Position numbers and translations under genes: made by a program. Positions 1 to 6,245 of a stretch of DNA of 7,201 nucleotides are shown piece by piece; positions within the stretch are counted from its first letter, which is position 1; each line of letters starts with the position of its first letter. The notes beneath the pieces were generated by a model. The model did not search any database, had not been told where the DNA came from, and saw nothing but the letters and a program-made list of their open reading frames with translations. The stretch comes from Planctomycetota bacterium (lineage in GTDB: Bacteria; Planctomycetota; UBA1135; GCA-002686595): positions 1 to 7,201 of the forward strand of contig JAJDES010000522.1 of the NCBI GenBank assembly GCA_029259675.1, read 5' to 3'.

Positions 1-1
1 A

Positions 2-1126
2 ATGCAGCCCCAGGTCGACGTTTCGATCATCGTCCCCGTCTACAACGAGGAGGAAAGTCTCCCCGTTATGGATCGGGAGGTGCACGAGGCCATGGAGCCC
101 ACGGGGCTGACCTGGGAGGTCATTTACGTGGATGATTGCTCCACGGACGGGAGCTTGAGGGGCATGCTTGCCGCCCGCTCTGTTTCCAAGCATGTGCGCA
201 TCGTCAAGTTCCGCAGGAATTACGGCCAGACAGCGGCCATGGCCGCCGGCTTCGATGTAGCCCAGGGAGACATCGTCATCACTCTGGACGGGGACCTCCA
301 AAACGATCCCGCCGACATTCCCAACTTGGTTGAGGAGCTGCGCAAGGGTTATGACCTGGTTGCGGGTTGGCGAAAAATGCGCCACGACGGATTCATTTTG
401 CGGCGCTTGCCATCGGTGATTGCCAACCGCTTGATTGCCAAGGTTACGGGCGTTCGGATCCACGACACCGGTTGCACGTTGAAGGCCTTTAAGCGCAATC
501 TGGTCAAGAACCTGCCCATTTACGCCGAGCAGCACCGCTTCTTGCCGGTGATGTCGTCCGGTAGCGGTGCTCGCATCAGCGAGGTCGTTGTCAACCATCG
601 GCCGCGGCGCTTTGGTCACAGCAAGTACGGAATCGGGCGGGCGACGAGGGTTTTGTTGGACCTCATGACCGTTAAGCTCATCACGCAATTCTCTCAGCGC
701 CCGCTGCAATACTTCGGCCTGATGGCTTTGTTCTTGCTCATGGCCAGCGGGGTGATGTTCACCGCCGCATTCATCAGCATTCCAGAACAGGTTTCGGAGT
801 TGACGAATCAACTCGGCGGGGGACTTGGTGACGGGGATTCGCAACCAATATGGGTGACTCCTAGCCCGACTGAGCCCTTGCTGCGGCCCGACCCCAATGG
901 GGGTGGTGTCCTTTCCCCGGAAGCGCAGGCTGCGCAAATGGCTCGCGCAAATGCCGATGGCGCGATCATCAATAACTGGGATCTCATGATCCTTTCGGCT
1001 TTCATGCTGCTGATCAGCTTGATTGTTTACTTCGCACTGCTCGGGTTGCTTGGAGAATTGGTCGTCAAGGCCAGTGGGATGCATCGCCGAGCTATCTTGG
1101 ATCGAATCTTGAACGAGCTGCACTGA
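2..1126 (+). CDS. Family 2 glycosyltransferase, polyprenyl-phosphate sugar synthase type (DPM1/GtrB-like)
   Basis: A membrane-anchored GT-A enzyme likely to transfer a sugar from a nucleotide donor to polyprenyl phosphate on the cytoplasmic face. Seen in the sequence: VSIIVPVYNE at residues 7-16, DDCSTDG at 44-50 (nucleotide binding), DGD at 96-98 (metal-binding DxD-type motif), DTGC at 155-158, and RRFGHSKYG at 202-210, a signature of dolichol-phosphate-mannose-synthase-like enzymes. Two membrane helices follow, at about 237-260 and 327-352. They are separated by an unusual Gly/Pro-rich loop of about 60 residues (262-322), which makes the protein 374 aa against roughly 310-330 for typical relatives. 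The ATG lies at the window edge, so an earlier start cannot be excluded, but the conserved core begins at residue 7 as expected. Its stop overlaps the next start (TGATG), indicating translational coupling. The sugar cannot be read from the sequence. Confidence 0.93.
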   Translation: MQPQVDVSIIVPVYNEEESLPVMDREVHEAMEPTGLTWEVIYVDDCSTDGSLRGMLAARSVSKHVRIVKFRRNYGQTAAMAAGFDVAQGDIVITLDGDLQNDPADIPNLVEELRKGYDLVAGWRKMRHDGFILRRLPSVIANRLIAKVTGVRIHDTGCTLKAFKRNLVKNLPIYAEQHRFLPVMSSGSGARISEVVVNHRPRRFGHSKYGIGRATRVLLDLMTVKLITQFSQRPLQYFGLMALFLLMASGVMFTAAFISIPEQVSELTNQLGGGLGDGDSQPIWVTPSPTEPLLRPDPNGGGVLSPEAQAAQMARANADGAIINNWDLMILSAFMLLISLIVYFALLGLLGELVVKASGMHRRAILDRILNELH

Positions 1127-2265
1127 TGTCAGGCAAAAAAACAAACGGCGAGCCGGAACGATCCGCTCGGGATGGATCGAGGCAAAAGGCGACGAATCCC
1201 GAGCCAGGGCGGTCCGGTCCCAGTCAAACGGGCACGAAGAGCCAAGCCGTGCACGAGGTTATTCCGCGCACGATGAACTCACCGCGGGCTGAAGAAACCC
1301 AATCGGGCTCGCCCCAACCCGAGCCGGAGCGCTTGGACGTAACCGTCATTGTGCCCGTCGATAGCGAAGCCGCGGAAGTGGAAGATGTCGTCAAGGCCCT
1401 GGGTGGAGAATTGGATCGCCTGGGTCGCAGCTGGGAGTTCATTTTGGTCTTCGATGGTGTCGCCGGTCCCGCATGGGAAAGCGCGCAAGCCCTGCGTGAG
1501 CGTCTCGGCACCAAGATCAAAACCATCGTTTTCAAGAACCCGTTCGGCGAATCGATTTGTCTTTCCGCGGCCTTCGAGCGGGCCCTTGGGCGCTACATCA
1601 TTACCTCGCCGCAATACGTGCAGGTAGATCCGGTCGAGATCGCTCCCATGTTGGCGGCCCTCGATGACGGCGTCGATTTCGTCGCCCCCTGGCGCCACCC
1701 GCGGGTCGACCCGGTCCTCAACCAAATTCAGTCGGGATCTTTCAACTGGCTCCTGCGGCAGATCATCCGCATGGATTTTCACGACATCAACTGCTACTTC
1801 CGCGCCATCAGGCGCGAGGTTTTGGAAGATGTCACCGTCTATGGAGACATGTACCGGTTTCTTCCGGTGATCGCTTTCCGGCACGGCTTCAAAGTGGTCG
1901 AGATTCCAGTGCGCCACTTGAAAGAGTGGGGCAAAGCGGGCTTCTTTGGAGTCGGTGTCTACATTCGCCGCATCCTGGATGTTTTTGCGGTGATGTTCCT
2001 GACCAAGTTCACCCACCGGCCCCTGCGCTTTTTCGGTCCTGTGGGAGGCATCTTCGCCCTGGCCGGGGTTTGCATCACAGGCTACCTGTGCATCGAAAAG
2101 TATGTGTTCGGCGCCGGGGTGGCGGGCAGGCCGATGTTGCTCGGCGGAATGATGCTGATTGTGTTGGGAGTCCAAATCGTGGGCTTCGGACTGGTGGGGG
2201 AAATCATCATTTTCTCCCAGGCGCGGAATCTGAAGGAATACCGCATCGAGCGCATTTACGAATGA
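1126..2265 (+). CDS. Degenerate GT2-like membrane protein (probable inactive glycosyltransferase paralogue)
   Basis: It is collinear with the preceding glycosyltransferase: VTVIVPVDSE (72-81), a region matching the RNYGQTAAM segment (138-150), INCYFRAIRRE (221-231), YRFLPVIAFRHGFKVVEIPV (243-262), THRPLRFFG (296-304) and two C-terminal helices (about 304-323 and 337-364). The catalytic motifs are gone. The position of DDCSTDG reads FDGVAGP, the DGD triad reads PQY (162-164), TGC reads INC, and SKYG reads AGFFG. The frame is intact over 379 codons, so it is not a simple pseudogene. The likely role is a non-catalytic partner, regulator or membrane scaffold for the upstream enzyme; altered donor chemistry is the alternative. 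The first 70 residues are a Ser/Pro/Glu/Lys-rich, probably disordered extension. An internal ATG at residue 50 (1273) is an alternative start, but the one-base overlap with the upstream stop favours 1126. It overlaps the FemAB gene by 4 bases. Confidence 0.88.
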   Translation: MSGKKTNGEPERSARDGSRQKATNPEPGRSGPSQTGTKSQAVHEVIPRTMNSPRAEETQSGSPQPEPERLDVTVIVPVDSEAAEVEDVVKALGGELDRLGRSWEFILVFDGVAGPAWESAQALRERLGTKIKTIVFKNPFGESICLSAAFERALGRYIITSPQYVQVDPVEIAPMLAALDDGVDFVAPWRHPRVDPVLNQIQSGSFNWLLRQIIRMDFHDINCYFRAIRREVLEDVTVYGDMYRFLPVIAFRHGFKVVEIPVRHLKEWGKAGFFGVGVYIRRILDVFAVMFLTKFTHRPLRFFGPVGGIFALAGVCITGYLCIEKYVFGAGVAGRPMLLGGMMLIVLGVQIVGFGLVGEIIIFSQARNLKEYRIERIYE

Positions 2266-3308
2266 GTCTTAGCGAACTAACGATTCGGCCGGGGACGCCC
2301 GAGGACGAACCCGCCTGCGACGAATTTGTGCGCGCTCACAGCTCGGGCAGCTTCTTCCATTTGTCAGGTTGGGGCTCTGTAGTGGAGCGCGTGTTTCGAT
2401 TGGAATCGAAGGACCTCGTTGCCTATCGAGGCGAGGAGCTCGTGGGGCTTTTGCCGCTCACGCAGGTTCCCGGCATGTTTGGCGGTAAGAACCTGATCTC
2501 CATGCCCTACGGCGTTTATGGCGGTCCACTGGGAACCGACAACCAGGTCGAGGCGGCGTTATTGCGCGAGGCCATCGCAATGGCCGATCAAATGCGTGTG
2601 GGGCACCTTGAGCTGCGCTATCGCGAGGATCCCGGGCCCGATTTGCCAGGCTCCAACCTTTACTCCACCTTCCAACGAGATTTGCCGGAAGATCCCGAGG
2701 AGGTGCTGGCGCGCATGCCCAAGAAATCGCGCGCTGAGGCGCGCAAGGCGCGCGACCGCTACGACCTGCATTTGAGCGAGGGCGGCTGGTACGTAGACGA
2801 TCTGCATCGCCTGTTCTTGAATAACAAACACTCGCTCGGATCGCCGGCGCTGCCCCAGCGCATGTTCATGGAGCTGGTCCGGCACTTTGGCGATCAATGC
2901 TCGGTGCATCTCGTTCGACAGGGTCGCGAGCCCTTGGCTGCCGTCATGTGCTTTCACTTCGGCGACACATTGTTGGCCTACTATTCGGGCACGGCCAAGG
3001 ATGCCGATCGCAAGGCCTCGGCCAGCAATTTCATGTACATGGCCCTGCAGCAATGGGGCGTTGAGCAAGGCTTCAAAGTATTCGATTTTTGCCGTAGCCG
3101 AAACGATTCGGGTGCGTTTCGCTTCAAGGTGCATCAGGGTTTTGAACCCAAGCCGCTGCACTATCGTTTCCACTTGGTGCGCGGAAAACACTTGCCGAAC
3201 TTCAATCCTTCCAACAGTAAATTGGCGCTCTTGCAGGCCACATGGCGCAAATTGCCCCTGTGGCTGGTTCGGCGACTTTCTTCGCCTCTGTCGCGTTACT
3301 TGCCCTAA
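2262..3308 (+). CDS. FemAB/GNAT-fold protein resembling the XrtA/PEP-CTERM-associated FemAB family
   Basis: 348 aa, predicted cytoplasmic. It matches by eye the pattern of the FemAB-related family found in exosortase A (PEP-CTERM) exopolysaccharide loci: SFFHLSGWGSVVERVF (30-45), VGLLPLTQVPGMFGGKNLISMPYG (61-84), LELRYRE (116-122), a MPKKSRAEARKARD segment (152-165), LGSPALPQRMF (192-202), AYYSGTAKDADRKASASNFMYM (239-260), FDFCRSRNDSGAFRFK (274-289) and GFEPKPLHYRF (293-303). Relatives of the FemAB fold transfer aminoacyl or other acyl groups; the substrate of this branch is not established. The start is the ATG of an ATGA overlap with the upstream gene. The open frame runs back to 1926, but that part is out-of-frame read-through of the upstream gene. 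No exosortase or PEP-CTERM protein lies in the window. The stop overlaps the end of the convergent gene by 4 bases. Confidence 0.87.
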   Translation: MSLSELTIRPGTPEDEPACDEFVRAHSSGSFFHLSGWGSVVERVFRLESKDLVAYRGEELVGLLPLTQVPGMFGGKNLISMPYGVYGGPLGTDNQVEAALLREAIAMADQMRVGHLELRYREDPGPDLPGSNLYSTFQRDLPEDPEEVLARMPKKSRAEARKARDRYDLHLSEGGWYVDDLHRLFLNNKHSLGSPALPQRMFMELVRHFGDQCSVHLVRQGREPLAAVMCFHFGDTLLAYYSGTAKDADRKASASNFMYMALQQWGVEQGFKVFDFCRSRNDSGAFRFKVHQGFEPKPLHYRFHLVRGKHLPNFNPSNSKLALLQATWRKLPLWLVRRLSSPLSRYLP

Positions 3309-3922
3309 ATCGCGCCGGGCTCTTTCTGCTCGAGGATGAGATCCACGGCACGGGCGAGGTTCTCGCAGTAGTCGTATTGGAGTTCTGCAGCTTCGCTCAG
3401 TCGCTCGTGTTCGCGCGCGCCTTTGCCCGTGCTGACGAGTATCGCCCGCGTTCCAACGGCCAGGCCCGCTGCCAAGTCGCGTCCGGCATCGCCGACAATC
3501 CAGCTGCGCGACAAATCGAGGCCCAGGCTTGCTTGGGCTTCCAGCAGCATGCCGGGGCCGGGCTTGCGCCGCGGGCTATCGCGCCGATAGGGGCCCTGAC
3601 CGACTTCCGGATGGTCGGGGCAATAGAGAATCAAATCCAGTCGAGCTTTGCAGATGGCCAATTGCCGTTCCAGCTCCCTGTGGATTTCCGCCAGCCGCTC
3701 TTCGTTGAGCATTCCCCTCGCCACTCCGCTTTGATTGGTGACGACCACAACGGGGAACCCGGCTCGATTTAAGCGAGCAATCGCTTCGCCGGCACCCGGG
3801 ATGAGTTCCAATTGCGCGGGGTCGGACAGGTAATCGACTTCGACGTTAATCGTGCCGTCGCGATCCAAGAAGACCGCGGGTCGACTCCTATTGGAGATTG
3901 CGTTGCCTGATTGGGAACTCAC
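3305..3922 (-). CDS. gmhB: HAD-IIIA phosphatase, D-glycero-D-manno-heptose 1,7-bisphosphate 7-phosphatase-like (GmhB), variant lacking the zinc site
   Basis: Probable cytosolic phosphatase of 205 aa that removes the C7 phosphate in the ADP- or GDP-heptose pathway. HAD motifs are all present: FLDRDGT (18-24; nucleophile D20, general acid D22), VVTNQSG (60-66), K120 in RRKPGPGM, and VGDAGRDLAAG (143-153; D145, D149). The family's zinc-binding loop is degraded. From memory the E. coli ligands are Cys92, His94, Cys107 and Cys109. Here YCPDHPE keeps C101, but the aligned His is Asp103 and the CDCRKP motif reads SPRRKP (116-121). Substrate specificity is therefore uncertain, and a phosphatase for a related sugar bisphosphate is possible. 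The start is GTG; no in-frame ATG precedes the first motif, and no ribosome binding site is evident. It lies 59 bases downstream of the PEGA lipoprotein gene on the same strand, probably co-transcribed. Confidence 0.85.
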   Translation of the reverse strand: MSSQSGNAISNRSRPAVFLDRDGTINVEVDYLSDPAQLELIPGAGEAIARLNRAGFPVVVVTNQSGVARGMLNEERLAEIHRELERQLAICKARLDLILYCPDHPEVGQGPYRRDSPRRKPGPGMLLEAQASLGLDLSRSWIVGDAGRDLAAGLAVGTRAILVSTGKGAREHERLSEAAELQYDYCENLARAVDLILEQKEPGAI

Positions 3923-3981
3923 GCAGTGCTTGGCTCGGGTTGCACGGTCCGGTGCGTTGCGGGGCTGAAAAGCCGGTCCTC

Positions 3982-4449
3982 TTAGTCCTCTGTGGCGACG
4001 CGCAGGGGGACGTAAATGCGCCCGGGTACCAAACCGTTGTTAATGCGCACCGGTGCAATCAATCCGAAGAAAGTCAAGTAGAGCGGGAAGCGCCAAACTT
4101 TGGGGCCCAAGTCGCCTTGATACCAGGGCACCACGTGCACGCGCAGTGAGGGGTCCAAGTGACGCACTGCCGTGTCGTAGCCCTCAAGTTTGAATTCGAC
4201 CGTGTGCATTTCTCCGCGATCCAAATCCAGCTCGATTGGAGTTGCAAAGCCGCTGTCGCGTCCGTTGATGACCACATTGGCTCCTGGGGGCTCTGTTGCG
4301 AACAGGACTCCGGGCGGCCGAACGACCAGGCAACCCTGCAAGAGGCCGGCCAGAGCGATGCAGACCAAGCCCAGGAGGGCAGAACTTGGTTTGGGCGAAT
4401 GGATCGACGTGGACGAGGTGGGCTGCACGGGCTTGCGAATGGGGCGCAT
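3982..4449 (-). CDS. PEGA-domain lipoprotein
   Basis: 155 aa. A hydrophobic signal segment (about 24-37, ALLGLVCIALAGLL) ends in a lipobox-like LLQGC with Cys40 as the expected lipidation site. The 23-residue stretch before it is long, with basic residues at the start (MRPIRKP) and a Ser/Thr/Pro-rich part. A PEGA domain follows at about 47-92: VLFATEPPGANVVINGRDSG, then TPIELDLDRGEMHTVEFKLEGYD, matching the family pattern of PPGA, ING, G-x-x-TP and a closing GY. The C-terminal 60 residues (WYQGDLGPKVWRFPLYLTFFGLIAP and onward) are hydrophobic in part and not assigned. PEGA domains are common in surface proteins and probably bind envelope components; no enzymatic role is implied. It begins 7 bases after a potential RNA stem and has no visible Shine-Dalgarno. 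An in-frame GTG at codon 8 is an alternative start. Confidence 0.83.
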   Translation of the reverse strand: MRPIRKPVQPTSSTSIHSPKPSSALLGLVCIALAGLLQGCLVVRPPGVLFATEPPGANVVINGRDSGFATPIELDLDRGEMHTVEFKLEGYDTAVRHLDPSLRVHVVPWYQGDLGPKVWRFPLYLTFFGLIAPVRINNGLVPGRIYVPLRVATED

Positions 4450-4681
4450 CGGCGAGGGGCTAGCTGTGATGAAGGCATGCCTCGGATCGGGAAGGCTCAG
4501 CCTAGCCCGTGGGGCACCTGTGGTCGTACGCCAAAATGGCTCCGGCGTAGGTGGAAATTGAATCTGATTGGAATTTTGGGGCAGGTAGCTCGCCCTCCAA
4601 GTGGCCCTGCCGGCAATATTCTTCGGCGATTCAGGCCGTCATGCTGTTGCCTTGTGCTCGGGGCTTTGAAAACCTCCCTGG
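4450..4681. other. Divergent intergenic region between the PEGA lipoprotein and GT-C genes
   Basis: 232 bases separate two divergent genes, so both promoters should lie here. No convincing -35/-10 pair was found on either strand. It contains the inverted-repeat leader next to the lipoprotein gene and an AT-rich patch (about 4555-4577) with ATTGAA and ATTGGAA spaced 10 bases apart. No small coding sequence or RNA gene was recognised. Confidence 0.6.
4457..4508 (-). promoter_or_regulatory. Possible structured leader in front of the PEGA lipoprotein gene
   Basis: A 7-base inverted repeat (GGGCTAG at 4457-4463, CTAGCCC at 4502-4508) brackets a palindrome AGGCATGCCT (4473-4482) and a short AGGCT/AGCCT pair (4493-4503). 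In the minus-strand RNA, the arm nearest the gene sits 8-14 bases before the ATG, exactly where a ribosome binding site would lie. It could occlude translation initiation or be a DNA-binding site; it may also be chance in GC-rich DNA. Confidence 0.3.
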
Positions 4682-6145
4682 GTGAATGCAACAGAGCCCA
4701 ATCCCGAGCACGGGGCCAAGACCGTCGCCGACCGCTGGACCAGCCTGATCCTGTTGGCGGCCCTGGGCCTTGGATTGGTGCGCTTCGTTCGCCTGGGGCA
4801 GTGGAGCCTGTGGTTGGACGAGGCCCTCACCCTGGCTGATTGCCTGCACGGAGATATTTGGAGCTACGACAATCCGCTCGGGTATTGGGTCGTCAAGGCT
4901 TGCCTAAGTCTCCAGGAGGGCCGGCCGGACGAGTTCAGCCTGCGCTTGGCTGCCGCCTTGGCCGGATTCTTGGTCATCCCGCTGACAGCGTGGGCCTTTG
5001 CTCCGGTCCTGGGCAAGCGCGGATCCGCGATTGCGGCGCTGTTCTTGGCCTGCAGCGCTTGGGAACTGTATTGGTCTCAAACGGCACGCTTCTACACCAT
5101 GGCGCAGTGCCTGGGACTCCTGGGAGGAGGACTCCTGCTGCGCGGCATCCGCAGTGATTCGCTCATTCAAACCGGTTTGGGATTGCTCGCTACGGTTGGC
5201 GCCTGCCTCACGCACCTGTCTGCCGGTTTCTTGGCTGCCGCGTGGATCGCGGTACCCTGGCTCCTGCACTTCATTGGTTTGGGCCAAAGGGGCACGGCGC
5301 GCAGGGACGGTGGTGGAAAGAGCGGGCTGGTGCTGCTCCTGATCGGCGCTGCCGGGGCGGTTTTGGCCGCAGGCAATTTGGCTGAGGCGTGGGCCCTGTG
5401 GCAGGCCAAGAAGGGCGGAGCCAGCGCGGCTCACTTGGTGTTGACCACCGGCTTCTACCTGTCGCCTTGGTTGGGTGCGGCAACCTTGGTGGGCAGCTTC
5501 GCGGTCCTGCGGCAACGCAAGCCGCAGCAGATGTTGCTGCTGGGTTTATGCGTGGCGGGAATCTCCGCGGCGGTTGTGGCCTCACTTTTTGCGCGCGTAT
5601 CGGCCCAGTACGTTTTCGTTTTCCTGCCTTGGTTGGCGGCCTTGGCAGCGGTTCCCGTTGCAGAATGGGGGCGCACGGAATCCCATTCCCGTGCGACGAG
5701 TTGGATTGCGCCGGCTTACGTGGCTTTGATCGTCCTGCCTTCCCTTTCGACCATGGCCTTGTACATGACCGTACGCAAGGGGGAGCGGCCCCAGTGGCGC
5801 GAGGCCTACCAATACGTGTTCGAAGAACGCGGCGGGGATGACCTCATCCTGGGTATGGAAGCTCCGGTGGGTGAGTACTACCTCTCACCGCGCGCCACGG
5901 ATCTACGCAATCAAAGCCACTTGATCTACTTCGATTCTTGGCGCGCAACCGCACCCCAACGCTGGGGTCGATTCGGGCGCAAGCTTTGGTTCGTTTTGAA
6001 TATCGAACAATTGGAAGACTGGGATGCGGATGATCGCGAACGTTTGCTCGCAACATTGCGCAGCGAGTGTCGCCTGGTGAAAGTCTTCCCGCTGACGGTG
6101 GAGTCCCGTGACTTGAGCGTTTGGGTCTACGTTCGCGAGGCGTAG
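4682..6145 (+). CDS. GT-C multi-spanning membrane glycosyltransferase (family 39 / PMT_2-like)
   Basis: 487 aa, probably using a polyprenyl-phosphate sugar donor on the outer face of the cytoplasmic membrane. Family features: first helix at about 21-38, then WSLWLDEALT (41-50), whose D46-E47 pair sits where GT-C enzymes keep catalytic acids. YWSQTARFYTM (130-140) corresponds to the usual SQEARMY motif. About nine to eleven hydrophobic segments lie between 21 and 363 (about 85-109, 114-130, 142-156, 162-199, 215-232, 248-276, 284-327, 341-362). ARVSAQYVFVFLPWLAAL (304-321) resembles the RY...P region. A soluble C-terminal part (364-487) opens with RPQWREAYQYV (369-379), as in relatives. The start is GTG: an in-frame TGA lies 13 bases upstream (4667-4669), and later starts would lose the first helix. 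No Shine-Dalgarno is visible. The acceptor is unknown; it may use donors made by the DPM1-like enzyme in the left part of the window. Confidence 0.88.
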   Translation: MNATEPNPEHGAKTVADRWTSLILLAALGLGLVRFVRLGQWSLWLDEALTLADCLHGDIWSYDNPLGYWVVKACLSLQEGRPDEFSLRLAAALAGFLVIPLTAWAFAPVLGKRGSAIAALFLACSAWELYWSQTARFYTMAQCLGLLGGGLLLRGIRSDSLIQTGLGLLATVGACLTHLSAGFLAAAWIAVPWLLHFIGLGQRGTARRDGGGKSGLVLLLIGAAGAVLAAGNLAEAWALWQAKKGGASAAHLVLTTGFYLSPWLGAATLVGSFAVLRQRKPQQMLLLGLCVAGISAAVVASLFARVSAQYVFVFLPWLAALAAVPVAEWGRTESHSRATSWIAPAYVALIVLPSLSTMALYMTVRKGERPQWREAYQYVFEERGGDDLILGMEAPVGEYYLSPRATDLRNQSHLIYFDSWRATAPQRWGRFGRKLWFVLNIEQLEDWDADDRERLLATLRSECRLVKVFPLTVESRDLSVWVYVREA

Positions 6146-6245
6146 GGCCGCAAACAACGACGAGCGAGTTCGAGCGCCGGGCCGCGCCTTTTGATCGGGC
6201 GCCAATTCAGGCGGCAAGTATTCAAACGCGACCAACCTAGGGCGC
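6146..6245. other. Convergent intergenic spacer between the GT-C gene and efp
   Basis: 100 bases between two gene ends. A weak 5-bp stem (GCGCC/GGCGC at about 6184-6202, loop containing TTTTGATC) is the only hairpin noticed. No T-tract follows on either strand, so no intrinsic terminator can be called. GGCGCC occurs at 6198 and 6241. Confidence 0.5.

Noticed and set aside
1279..2175. 298-codon open frame on the minus strand
   Set aside because: It lies wholly antisense to the degenerate GT2 gene; the translation is His/Asp/Gln-rich with no family features, as expected from a mirrored GC-rich gene.
1926..2261. Upstream extension of the FemAB reading frame (start at 1926)
   Set aside because: This part overlaps the GT2 paralogue in another frame and translates to Arg/Gly/His-rich nonsense; conserved FemAB sequence begins after the ATG at 2262.
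3242..3772. 176-codon + strand frame overlapping the phosphatase
   Set aside because: Antisense to the GmhB-like gene, whose HAD motifs are unmistakable; the frame has no recognisable features.
3961..3976. Hairpin GGCT-GAAA-AGCC between the lipoprotein and phosphatase genes
   Set aside because: Only a 4-bp stem with no following T-tract on either strand; not a credible terminator.
4601..4622. Possible sigma-54 promoter (TGGCCC ... GCAAT) before the GT-C gene
   Set aside because: The GG and GC dinucleotides are about two bases too close for the strict -24/-12 spacing.
4159..4839. 226-codon + strand frame spanning the lipoprotein gene and the GT-C start
   Set aside because: It crosses two well-supported genes and the intergenic region; composition is Gly/Arg-rich without domains.
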